A stretch of 64,000 bases of DNA from Halichondria panicea. Lineage: Eukaryota > Porifera > Demospongiae > Suberitida > Halichondriidae. The notes under the pieces were generated by a model. It worked only from the letters and a program-made list of their open reading frames with translations. It was not told where the DNA came from and did no database searches. Below, piece by piece: positions 53,832 to 64,000 of this stretch. Every line of letters begins with the position of its first letter. Within the stretch, counting starts at the first letter, position 1. The position numbers and the translations under genes were made by a program. The DNA is taken from NCBI RefSeq assembly GCF_963675165.1, contig NC_087379.1, forward strand, positions 62,001 to 126,000, given 5' to 3'.

Positions 53832-55852
53832 CTAAGGCTCCGAGTCCAATTGTTTGATGTGGTGTAGCACAGTGTCCATGGAGGGTCTGTCCTGAGGGGA
53901 GTGAGAGACACAGGAGGTGATGAGTGGGTGGAGCTCCCGCCATACACCTTCCATACTCGATAGCAGACGAACAAACAGTTCAGATTTCGGAAATGTTCGA
54001 GTCACCACTTCACAAGCAAGCACTCCAAAACTGTACACATCGATCTTTGTCGTCTGTTGTGGTGGTAGTTGTGGGGAGTACGGAGATTGAGGAAATGCCT
54101 CAGGGGCAGTGTACAGGATAGCACCTTCTCCAGGAGTAGTGGCATCTCGAGCTAGGTTGGCCGATCCAAAGTCAGAGAGTTTGGCAACCCATTTGTTGTT
54201 GGGTAGAGAGAGAAGGAGGACATTAGCAGAGCTCACATCTCTGTGGATGATGGGTTCCCTCTGTCGGTGGAGATAAACCAGAGCTGAGGAGATGTCTCCA
54301 AAGATCCTTCGCTTGTTGGGACCAACACGATTGTCTTGGTAGGCAGAACGTAGAGAGGTATCCAGGAGCTCTGTGACAATCATGGGACCTGTTTGCTCGT
54401 TGAGGACGGCAGCAACAAAGAGGACAAGGTTGGGGTGGCGGATCTGAGCCATAGTGCGAATCTCACGACGAATTCGATCCACCGTAGTCTGTCGTAGGAT
54501 TTCAGGATACATTCGTTTTACGGCCACCGTTGTTCCTCTAAAAGTTCCCTTGGCAACGTAGCCCCAGGCCCCTCGGCCAAGAATCTCGTCCTCTCTAATA
54601 GACACCTCCTGTGGAGACACCTGCCAGAACTCCACCTCCTGAGGGTGGCTGTTATGATTGGTGGCTGAGAGAGAGACCACTCTTCGTTGGAGGACGTCCA
54701 CTTGTCCTCTAAGGGTCCCTATCAGCTGTTGGTTTTCTGTGTCAGATATTTTTCGTTGATTGTTGGCATATGTTAGTTGTTCATTGGATCTTGCCCACTG
54801 TTCATTGGCAAGTGTTAGTTGTTGCTGTAGTTGAGTGTTTTCTTGGACTTTTTCAGCTACCTCTCGTTGAAGCTCTTGAATGTCTGAGCGTGATTGTATG
54901 AGCAGTTCATTAGCTCTTGTTAGTTGAAGTTGAATATCTTCCACAAGTGGGGTTGAGACTGTTTTAGTGACATCATTTTGTGACTTAGTCGATCTAAACC
55001 CTAGTCTTGCAAACAACGACTGTGTTCCCACTGCTTTAGGTGTTGCATCCTGTGCCAGTCCCATCTCTCTCAGCCTCCTCTCTGAGTCAGGGTTTCTGGA
55101 CACTGTGGGATAGTGAACACATGTGACTGACTACACATACACTGTACTAGTAATAGCTTACCAGTGCAAATCTCTGCCTTGACTTGTTTACACAGTGTAT
55201 ACACACTCACGACCCCCCACATAGGTGTGTCCAGGGGGTAGTCCTTCACACGTACAGACCCTCTCCACACACCACTTACAAACCAGTGGACCTCCTTTTT
55301 CAGCGTCAGCAACATTCCCAAGGAATCACCCTCTACAAAATCATCAGTGTTGAAATCCAGTTTACAGTGTTTCTTGTCCTTGTAATAGAGAGTACGGCCA
55401 CTAATATTCAGTAAATGCTTGTGATCCTCTCGCCATCTCAAATATGTTAACTGTGTCAGTGTCGAATTCTCCGGGTTCTCTCCAGTGAAACCAATTTGCT
55501 GTCAAAGAGAGCGGATTAATTTAATATACAAGTACATGAATAAGCTACAGATGATAAGAGATCCGAAGCGCTGGTAAAAATTAATACCTTGCACACACCA
55601 AATGAGCTCTCACCATTCCACCAGCCCAACCTCCCTCTTTCTCTGTCACAGTGACCTTGAGCATCTGTACTTGTCCAACAACCACTGGCTTACTGGTGAA
55701 CACTATACCATAGTTATGGCTCTTAGTCCTAGTGGCTACTGTGTTCCTCTTTGTTAGTTCAACATTCCTCCCCTTGTTCCTATATGGAAGGTAACGGGAG
55801 AGCTGCTCCATTCCACTCCACCAAACAAGACACCATCATCACTTGTAGCCAT
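53832..55852 (-). pseudogene. NHR-coiled-coil-kinase, copy C3 (NHR part frameshifted)
   Basis: Exon 3 (55102-53832) is open and differs from C2 in only three residues (N/I, K/R and V/M next to the VAVKR lysine). Exon 1 (from 55852) has two extra bases (cctatatgg for cctatgg) inside VTFHR, followed by a stop. Exon 2 has one extra A (ctcaaaata) that leads to TAG. A shorter kinase starting downstream is possible, but the NHR domain cannot be made. A sequencing error could mimic single-base lesions; two independent ones make decay likelier. Confidence 0.7.
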
Positions 55853-58315
55853 CTTGCAACACTAGCCCCACCCCCACATTGCATGTTTACACATAACGCC
55901 CCCTCATTACATTCCATTTAACAACTTGTGTCGCAGTATCGGGTATAATTCTACGAGTATATCGTTATGCAGAATTACTTGCTAATAATATTATATGCAA
56001 ACCAATAGCATAATGATATTGGTTGGGGTTCAAGAGCATTGTTCATCTGAATGGGCATCCCCGCCTAGGGGATTAACCCCTCAGCCTTTCGGGGGTTATA
56101 TTTTAGCCAGATCTTGTTTTCTTTAAAATGGTATTTTACCACATATCTTTACGTCTATCTTTTGTTTGGGTGAGGAATGAGTCCCTTCGACTCACAAATA
56201 CTCCCAAGCTGAGCCCAAACAACCCTTTATTGTCATTTATGTACCTTTTATTTACTCAGTCTGACGTATGTTATATTATCTCCATGATATTACAGATCTT
56301 TTTTTAGTTAGTGTATAGGAAGCCTATCTTGATTTCATGTATACCGGTATAATCATCATTATATAGATAATGTACTAAGGGCATGACGGAATTAGCTCCA
56401 TAATTCAGACACAAGACACAAGGCACAACAACCAAAGTTAGAGAAGAACGATTACTTCTCGGCTCTTTCTATAATTATGATGCTGGGAAAAACTTAGCCA
56501 AGGAGTGCATGTGCATGCAGAGCTTGACCATGCAAATAACGCTTACTGTTAGCACTATTGCTCTGATTCTAAAGGAGTGGCCAGTATAGTAAAGAGGATT
56601 CAGGCCAATTGTGGATATGCGTGGACAAAGCGAGATTTTGTGAGTAGTCTACCGTCGTTGAACTGACTAAAAACGCCATGTAAGCTAATATAACATAGCA
56701 TATGCAGAAGTGATTGTTGCGAGAGAGAGCGTCGGCTAATTAGTTATGTATTCCTCTAATATGGGATGCCAACACTGTAAAGTTAAATTTGGCTGTAATA
56801 GAGACCAGACATCTCTCCTCAGGTCTGCTAGCACCTGAGGCTATACCACGGCTGAGTTATCTGATTGGAAACGAACCGAATGTCTAACCCAGCGTTTGCC
56901 TGCTGCTATGATCATTTCTTTTATCGATATATAACTATATGGCAATCCTCCCTTGGGTTAGGCCATTGGAGTTGGAACCATTGTCCTGCTTCATAGGCAC
57001 CGCTGCCCCATGTATAACAGTGAAACTATAGGGTTGTCCTTGATGCAGCGAACGAGCAAGAAGTGGCTTGTATTCCACTGTGAAGCAAATGTTGACCACC
57101 ATTGAATGTCAGAACGTGCAGCGACATTCAGGCGGCGAAAGCCGTCTAAGTGATGGAATGTGGTAGATGCATCAATCAGTCACAAACATGCTGAGGTATA
57201 TCCAATAAGGGACAGCAACCCCTTGTCCTCCCTGCCTTTATTTAGTTTAGTGCTCTACCATATTATAGTGAATTCCAATTTAATTAGCCATCCGCCCATC
57301 CCTGAGAATTTGCTAAGCTCCAAGAGGGGGGGGGCCGTTGCCTGTTCCGCGATTGTTTCATTATATCCACTGTATAACGCGTCTGCAGGAGATGAGCACT
57401 TTACTATTCCATTGCATGCGCACCTATATATAGCAATCATATAATACTGATACGATAATTATACTGCAACATATCGTTGTTGATTCTATCATTGACGCTG
57501 GCGTTATAATAGATCAATAATAAGCCGCCATGCCATTTGCCTTTTTTGCAATGTTAATATATGGGACCTGTCCCTGAGGTTTTATCACCATGCATGCTGC
57601 TGCAGGTGTAGTCTTTGGGCGGAAATTTCATGTAATTTGTAAGGAGCCTTTGACTATATCCCAATCTGTTTACGATATACTAACTACATTGGGTATTATC
57701 TGGGTGGTGGCTCGGTTCTGCCTCCCAGGTTTCGGCTTTTAATGGTGTGCATGCATTACCGCGCTTCCAGCTGTTGAGTGTAAATGGTACCCTTTAGTTT
57801 TTGGCCTGCAGATCATGCATGCATGGTAATGTCTTTTGTAGGCTGGCCCCTTGCTGCCAGGCACGTTGCAGATAGATATAGGTTACCATTAATATTAAAG
57901 TTAGGAAATACGGGTAAATTAAAAATGATTGTGGTGAATGTAGTGATAACATGGGGATGAACTAGAAAATGTAAACAAATACCTGGGAAGTGGAGTAAGT
58001 ATACTAAACGTGCACAAGCTAGCTGTTTCATTGTTTTTGTGCAAGAGAGTATATCGCTCTCTTTGGGGTTATACATGCACTTGTGGGCAGCATGGTTTAA
58101 TTTATTTTGGTTTGCACATATTATATATACATACAGAAATCGGAGCTGTAGGTTTCCAGTCCCACCAGCCGTAGCTGCTTTGGGGGGTGGAGTCGACAAC
58201 ACCGAGCGACGCTAGTGCCCCTTATACTGGGCTATTTTGGAGCGGCTGCATGCTTTGGGAATGGGTCTGAGGAGTTGCAAATGTGACACCAGCCCGACAT
58301 ATAATATTCCAGCCT

Positions 58316-58318
<3 letters not shown>

Positions 58319-58346
<28 letters not shown>
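58319..58346. repeat. Poly(T) run of about 28
   Basis: A homopolymer inside the 5.3-kb insertion. On the minus strand it would be poly(A), so it could mark the 3' end of a retroposed sequence lying at higher coordinates on that strand. Confidence 0.9.
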
Positions 58347-58349
<3 letters not shown>

Positions 58350-58904
58350 AATCACGCTGTCCTATATTGCTGCTGCGTCCTCCCGAAGGTTGTGGTCATA
58401 CGTGGTCCATGATGGAATTTTATTTTTGCTGAGCTTGGCGATTGTATATAGCCGTGTACATTAGTAAGCATAAGGGGCATGGCTTGCATGGCTGAGAATA
58501 ACGGCTGTGCATATAGCTATGCCTAGTTCCAATGCGTTTATACCCTATAATAGTGCCACTAGCAATGTATATTATAGTGGCTTGCTCAGCCCTCAGCCCC
58601 CCCCCCTTCTTGATGGCAATTGATTCCACCATGGAGCGTTTGACTATAATGATGGTGTTAGATCGAGACTACTTTCTTCTTTGTTGGGTGGGAAGCTGAG
58701 TATCCGTAGTTGAGAACTCCTGATTGTCAGGGTGTTTAGCAGGCGGGGCATTGATCCGGTACCTGCGGTGAGCCGTGTATAATTTTAAAGTGCTCTTTGC
58801 TTGCTTGCTGTAGGGAGGTGCACTTATATCTCCCATGGCTGTGATGGGTGGCGACCATCGTTTAAGGCCATTACTATCAAGACATGTAGGTTTGCCAATA
58901 CCGC

Positions 58905-60790
58905 CTACCCTGCCATTTTATTGAGTTTGCTGCCAGTTACCATAACCCGCCTTTTGTCGGTGCCATTTTCTGAGTTTGCCCTGCACTTGTTCCTAAATGT
59001 TGTTGAGTTTGCCATACCCCTCCTGTTGTTGGTACCATTTGTTGAGTTTGCCATAGCTATACCCTACTGAGTTTTGCTGCGTTTGCCATACTCAGAGTTT
59101 TCCATACCTGCGAACTTTGCGAGATACCTGTGGTGCGTGCAGGAGCAGTTCATAAAGTGTACTGTGGCTCTTTGCTTGCTGAGGTGTATATTGTGTTTGA
59201 TTGACCTGCCCCGACATTTATTTTGAGGGATGGGCCCAGGGGGGTATATATGCCATACCCCGCTACTTGAGGTTAACTTGCAATACCAGGGTTTGCCACA
59301 CCCTACTCGGCTATATTTGTTGAGTGTGTTGCCATTTGTTGAGTTTGCATTTGCTATACTCTGGTTTATTAGTATGCCATTTGTTGGGTTTTGCCATACT
59401 CGCCATTATTGTGCCTCGGTGCGCATGCGCAAGCGAGGTATACGGTAGTATGTTTGTGTGTGTGTGTGTGTCAGTGTAGACTGCTACAGCTGTTCAAGGA
59501 TCAATGAAGTGCAAGTAAGAGTTTCTCTATAGGCTTCTAGTCATGTTTTCTTGGATTTGCAAAATAATCAGTGCTTCGTTCTCGAGTTATGCCTAGTTTT
59601 GCTTACTTGGAATGCCAGAGCATGTATCCAAACTTGTTTACCGAGTGTTGCTACTCTGCGAAGTAGTTAGCTCTGAACTAGAACGCTAGCTATTGGTAGC
59701 TGCAAGAGTGAGAAGAGAGCTGCAAGGCTCTGATGATGTCAGTCATGACAGAGACGATTAATTTTAGACTTGAACTTTTTAACAACAATCTTGGTCGATC
59801 ATTACCCACTCTGAGTTTGCATGCAGCAAAAATGTTCACCTGACAAGGCAAAGCACCACCACATGGTTTTTTTTTTAATTGATGAGGCCATGAGGGGTCA
59901 CTAATCACTCTTCATTATGCTGACAATGCAATATTTCGGTACACAACCATTACATCATCAGTAATCGGTTTCTAATTTGCCGTGTGGGCTGGGTGTAACC
60001 ACTGCCTAATATACAGTGGGTGTGGCTCATTAATTTAGGCCACACCTAACAAATAATGAATAATGAACTTTTGGGGGGAAGGCTAAAAGTGATGAGGGGG
60101 CTGATGAGAAATTACTGATCTAGTCTGCCTGGTATAATAGCTTTGCGTCTCCTGCGGTGCTTTCATTTGCTGGGTTTGCCATGCCCTGCCAGTTGTTGCG
60201 TTTGCTATAGTCGGCATTTATTAACATGCACACTCGGCAGTTTGTTAGTATGCCATTTGTTGGGTATGCCATCACCCTGGCATTTGTTGGGTCTGCCATC
60301 ACCCTGCCATTTGTTGGGTATGCCATCACCCTGGGTCTGCCATTACCCTGGCATTTGTTGGGTATGCCATCACCCTAGCATTTGTGGGTATGCCATCACC
60401 CTGCCATTTGTTGGGTCTGCCATCACCCTGCCATTTACTGTGTTTGCCATACCTTGTTGAGTTGGCCGCTGTCCGTGGAGCGACATGACATGTACTGTAT
60501 ATAGCTAGGTACTTAACTACGTATAAAGCATTTGATCCTACACCACCTTGGCAGTGGTTTGCTATACCCTGCCATTGTTGAGTTTGCCATACTCTGTTGC
60601 TATTTGTTGAGTTTGCCATACTCATACTCTTATCTGTTTGAGTCCATGCAGCGACATGATCATTATAGGTATTGTCTATACAGGTATACGAATAAAGCAT
60701 CTATATGCACGTACATAGGCTTACTCTGTTGCTATGTTGATTTTGCCATACTCTGTTGCTACTTGTTGAGTTTGCCATACTCTCCATGCA
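58905..60790. repeat. Degenerate GCCATTTGTTGAGTTTGCCAT minisatellite
   Basis: A 26-27 bp unit (gccatttgttgrgtwtgccat and caccctg) recurs in clusters: 58905-59110, 59240-59410, 60150-60450 (best ordered), 60555-60630, 60720-60785. Its frames look like proteins (CHHPG, YPTNARVMA) only because of the repeat. Confidence 0.7.
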
Positions 60791-61290
60791 GTGACATGAT
60801 ATAATTTATTAATTTATTGTCTATAGCTACACTGTCTATAGCTACACTGAGCATGAGGTACGTATAAGGCATGGTTAGCGACTATATGTATTGATCCTAC
60901 ACCACCTTGGCAGTCAATTGTGCCCCTGATTTTTCACATTCGTATTAGAATGGAGAGGGGTTATCGACGTGCCAGCTGCGGTGGTGTCTAAGTAACTTTT
61001 GGCTAAAGGCTTAGGTGTTCTGTACCTGCCAACTGAGGGAGGGGGGGGGGGGTCCATGGCCGATGACCGGGCACTAATCGGTAGAGAGAATTGGTAGACA
61101 GAAGATGAATGAATGAATGAATGATGGACGTCTGATATGCTCACAAAGTGACTGCTAATAGTTCTGAGACTGCCACGAGGCTTCAACTTTAGTGCACATG
61201 CGTTGAGATGAGTGACGTCATTGCGGCCTGCTCCTTGTTGTTAACCCCATTTAATATGCTATTAAATTCCATTATACACACGCACCATAG

Positions 61291-61357
61291 TAGCCTCGAT
61301 TCCAGGCCGCTCTCAATTGAGAAATACCTCTGGTGAGAGGGGCTGGGATCGAGGCTA
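61291..61357. repeat. Palindrome Z, empty version
   Basis: tagcctcgattccagg...ctgggatcgaggcta with about 35 bp between. It is the unfilled counterpart of 44059-47984. Confidence 0.75.
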
Positions 61358-61580
61358 ACACCATAGATAATCTATGCACACAACACACACAACACAGTTA
61401 GTGGAGTGGAGTCATATCTTGTAGCCATCTTGTATACCAGCCCCGCCCCCACATTGCAGGGGTACACCATTTACACACAACGCCCCCGCATAATTGTATT
61501 CAGTACAACGAACACATCACACCATAGATAGTATGGTCACACACACACACACATAGTGCAGTCCAATTAGAGCCAGTGAG

Positions 61581-62934
61581 CTAATACTTGGTAACACTTT
61601 TCCACGGCTTTTCCTTCCTCCACAGCACAATCTCCTGCAGGGGGAGGAGGGTTTATATTATACACAACAGTATACGCACTGCAATCGTAATTATAATTCC
61701 CTATCGTTAAAACGATTGAATCACTGCATGGTACTTACACATGCACAAACGTATTTATGTACCATAGAAACTGGATTATTAGCGCATGCGCTTTTGGGGT
61801 CAATATATAGCAGAGCTCTATACGCTTATATTCGAGAATGCGCCTATAATGCAGTCATTTCGAGCCCCACCCAGCAACCGGATGTCTCTGTGATGAGTGC
61901 TGACTCGCAAGCTGGCTAGAAAGTGAGCAAGCAAGGAAAGCAGGCAACCCTAACTGGATCTATATCATACTATTAGGTTACAGTTCAGTTCATTTACATC
62001 ATTGAAATTCAAAAACAAAAACATTCATATTGACCAGGAGCTTGGAATAAAAGGACTTCATCCATGTCTCACATTCTCTTAGCATTCGGACAAGGTAACA
62101 GCATGCCCATGCAGAGAGTCCTTCCAGATGGATATCACCAGTTATATAGCTATCATGCACTGTACAAGCTAACTAGCTCATTAGATGAATCAATTCTAAA
62201 ATTTCACTAATAACCGTCGCATAATTGGAAAAGCCTGCAGTTGAGCATGCGCTTAAAATAAAGATACGCTTATGGTCGAGTAAGCGCTAATAATCCAGTT
62301 TCTACGGTAGCTTACCTAAACAGTCTTTTGTACTAAATAGAACGAGATAATATTATAACTCCAGTTAGCAATAGAACGTAGAGTACTAGTAGCAGTTTCC
62401 ATGAAGGCTGCTATCATATAAAGATCACTTGTACAGTCATGTAGCATCGATTTAAGGACGCGTTATAATTTCTTTCTAATTACATGTATGCCTAAGCGCC
62501 GGCCAGCAAAAAAATATTTCCAGAAAGGAATATTTGGCGCTCAATTGGAGTAAATAAAAAATTATTTTGTGGAGTTGGTTGGCACTTCTATTAGTCTAAG
62601 AGTGCATGGTGCTGTAATTAGAAGATGGTACACATTGTTTCATGTACACTAGCTACACCACACTCCACCATTACCAATGGATACTCCCCTAGCAACCCCC
62701 TAGCAACACCACACCCCCTCACCTGCTGTTTGAAGTATCTCCTCTCGTCCTCATCCACCAACACGAGGTTGAAGTAGTAGCGGACACTGAACTTCTTGTT
62801 AATGTCCCTCATAGTGGGAGTGAGGTCATAGCCTGCCAGGAACAGACGGATGGGGATGGACTCCCCCCTCACTGGAGCACCATCCATGATCTCATACTTG
62901 CCCACCTGCTCATTCTCAGTGTAGATACTAGGAG
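61581..62934 (-). pseudogene. VPS26-like fragment, last two exons, copy E2
   Basis: Exon 62934-62723 (KYEIMDGAPVRGESIPIRLF ... LVLVDEDERRYFKQQ) joins in phase to 61634-61581 (EIVLWRKEKPWKSVTKY-stop). This copy keeps its frame and stop. It lacks the exons for the N-terminal arrestin lobe, and a 416-bp minisatellite lies immediately upstream of the first exon, so it is still only the 3' end of a gene. Confidence 0.75.
61765..62305. mobile_element. MITE in the VPS26 intron, copy E2
   Basis: Same element as 48386-48936; it predates the duplication. Confidence 0.65.
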
Positions 62935-62995
<61 letters not shown>

Positions 62996-63350
62996 TGTGT
63001 GGGGGGGTAGAAGCTGTGTGTGTGGGGGGGGGGTAAGAGCTGTGTGTGTGTGGGGGGGGTAGAAGCTGTGTGTGTGTGTGTGTGTGTGGGGGGGGGTAGG
63101 AGCTGTGTGTGTGTGGGGGGTAGGAGCTGTGTGTGTGTGTGGGGGGGAGGGGGTAGGAGCTGCGTGTGTGTGTGTGTGGGGGGGGGTAGGAGCTGTGTGT
63201 GTGGGGGGGGGGTAAGAGCTGTGTGTGTGTGGGGGGGGTAGGAGCTGTGTGTGTGTGTGGGGGAGGTAGGAGCGTGTGTGTGTGGGGGGGGGGGGTAGGA
63301 GCGTGTGTGTGTGTGGGGGGGGGTAGGAGCGTGTGTGTGTGTGTATGTGG
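62935..63350. repeat. Expanded G-rich (GT)n / TAGGAGCTG minisatellite, about 416 bp
   Basis: A pure GT stretch of about 60 bp is followed by about twelve cycles of tgtgtgtg, G6-10 and tagragctg. D2 has two cycles and A1 four or five. The plus strand has many G runs. Confidence 0.95.
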
Positions 63351-63762
63351 GGGGCAGTTAAACCTGACAACAATCAATGAATTATTCAGTGCTAGAAAAC
63401 TGACATTTTCAATGCATAATTGTACTTATAAGCTTGACAACAGACGCGAGGTCACTCAAAGCAACTATAGAGTCCATCAACACGTACACTATATTGCAAT
63501 ACTCTGCACAGGAAACTGTAGACAATTATGTAATTACGATAACTACAGTGCAGCAAGTGTACCTGAATATTGTGATTGTTGGTCTGAGTCAATAGAGGGC
63601 AGTCTGGCATATGACCATCACTGGTCATATCGTCATGGAAACAGGCTCGGCAGGCACAAGAGATTCTGCAAGGACAAATGTAGCTGTGTATTATTTAGCA
63701 AGGAGACAATGATCCACTATCAGGAGCATGCACGTGGTGTGGCTGTACGTGCCTGGCTATAA
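63340..63762 (+). other. Cys-rich orphan ORF, D3 copy (best preserved)
   Basis: An open frame from the minisatellite to a TAA: TTINELFSARKLTFSMHNC, REVTQSNYRVHQHVHYIAI, CTGNCRQLCNY, YCDCWSESIEG, YDHHWSYRHGNRLGRHKRF, DKCSCVLFSKETM, HARGVAVRAWL. It is Cys/His-rich like a small zinc-binding or secreted domain. No start codon context or splice evidence; unknown function, possibly chance. Confidence 0.35.
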
Positions 63763-63858
63763 TTATCCAAACTCATGGAATGGAGTATACCTAGCGTTAT
63801 CTTGTATATATAATTATACAAGCTAAATATACAAATGTCGAGTGTGTGTGGTGTGTGT

Positions 63859-63891
<33 letters not shown>

Positions 63892-63899
63892 GGGCTGAC

Positions 63900-64000
63900 C
63901 TCAGTGATGATAATCTTGTGGTTCATTTTGTCAAACACATTCACAGTGATGGCGTAGTCTCTACCTAGTCTCGCGAGCAGACGTGGGAGGGAGGGAACGT
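63900..64000 (-). pseudogene. NUP210-like exon, D3 copy, cut by MITE and window end
   Basis: The reading YAITVNVFDKMNHK is interrupted at 63965 by the same MITE as in D2 (tagtctctac at 63955-63964). Confidence 0.65.

Larger units (their letters stand above)
55919..61265. mobile_element. 5.3-kb insertion flanked by 8-bp direct repeats
   Basis: ATTCCATT occurs at 55911-55918 and 61266-61273. U1 lacks this segment at the same place (C2 flank runs directly to the Z palindrome at 44059). Inside there is no convincing ORF, but there is a T28 run, a GGGGGGG run and a long degenerate minisatellite. Element class unknown. Confidence 0.5.

Noticed and set aside
56040..56110. Hairpin-like ctaggggattaacccctcag as a terminator or riboswitch
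   Set aside because: Short imperfect palindrome with no gene next to it in animal DNA.
60150..60450. CRISPR-like array
   Set aside because: Repeats are directly abutting and degenerate, with no unique spacers, in an animal genome.
60120..60700. Repetitive proteins (YPTNARVMA, LLGLPSPCHLLG)
   Set aside because: Products of the 27-bp minisatellite in different frames.
62618..63373. 251-residue open frame rich in THT and PPP
   Set aside because: Most of it is the minisatellite read as protein joined to the VPS26 exon; only the VPS26 part is real.

Overview
ORGANISM AND STYLE. This is animal nuclear DNA. It carries metazoan-type genes (Beclin 1, a U1A/U2B'' snRNP protein, NUP210, APH1, VPS26, ABCF3) with short GT-AG introns, long (GT)n/(CA)n tracts and many small palindromic repeats. 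Intron-poor TRIM-NHL genes and TKL-like kinases in recent duplicates suggest an early-branching animal, most likely a demosponge such as Amphimedon. The taxon is an inference, not read from the sequence.

LAYOUT. 0-2 kb is ordinary: the 5' part of BECN1 (minus) and a complete five-exon SNF-family gene (plus), head to head 160 bp apart. From about 2.4 kb to the end the window is a mosaic of segmental duplications, nearly all with genes on the minus strand. Unit A1 (2.4-10.2 kb) has scrambled NUP210 exons and an intact TRIM-NHL gene. 10.2-13.1 kb holds retroelement and MITE debris. Unit B1+T1 (13.6-23.9 kb) and unit T2 (23.9-32.7 kb) are tandem copies. Each has NUP210 exons, a stray kinase last exon and an intact TRIM-NHL gene, and B1 adds ABCF3 exons and a chimeric APH1/NUP210 exon. 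C1 (32.8-35.3 kb) is a broken NHR-kinase gene. 36.6-38.6 kb is repeats. U1 (38.7-50.8 kb) has the 3' half of APH1, ABCF3 exons, an intact NHR-coiled-coil-kinase gene, a nested transposon, VPS26 exons and a NUP210 exon. U2 (51-64 kb) repeats U1 with a decayed NHR-kinase and an unrelated 5.3-kb insertion.

WHAT WORKS AND WHAT DOES NOT. The probably functional genes are BECN1 (cut by the window edge), the SNF gene, three TRIM-NHL paralogues of exactly 734 codons and one 617-aa NHR-kinase (41974-43986). Most NUP210, ABCF3, APH1, VPS26 and other kinase pieces lack most exons or carry frameshifts or stops, so the functional copies must lie elsewhere.

MOST INTERESTING. The three TRIM-NHL proteins are nearly invariant in RING, coiled coil and filamin domains. 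In the beta-propeller they differ at the same few positions of successive NHL repeats, and their similarity is patchwork between copies. That is the pattern expected of a receptor face diversified in a gene-conversion array, for example in immunity or self-recognition. It is a hypothesis from sequence alone. The near-identity of U1 and U2 could also include unmerged haplotypes.
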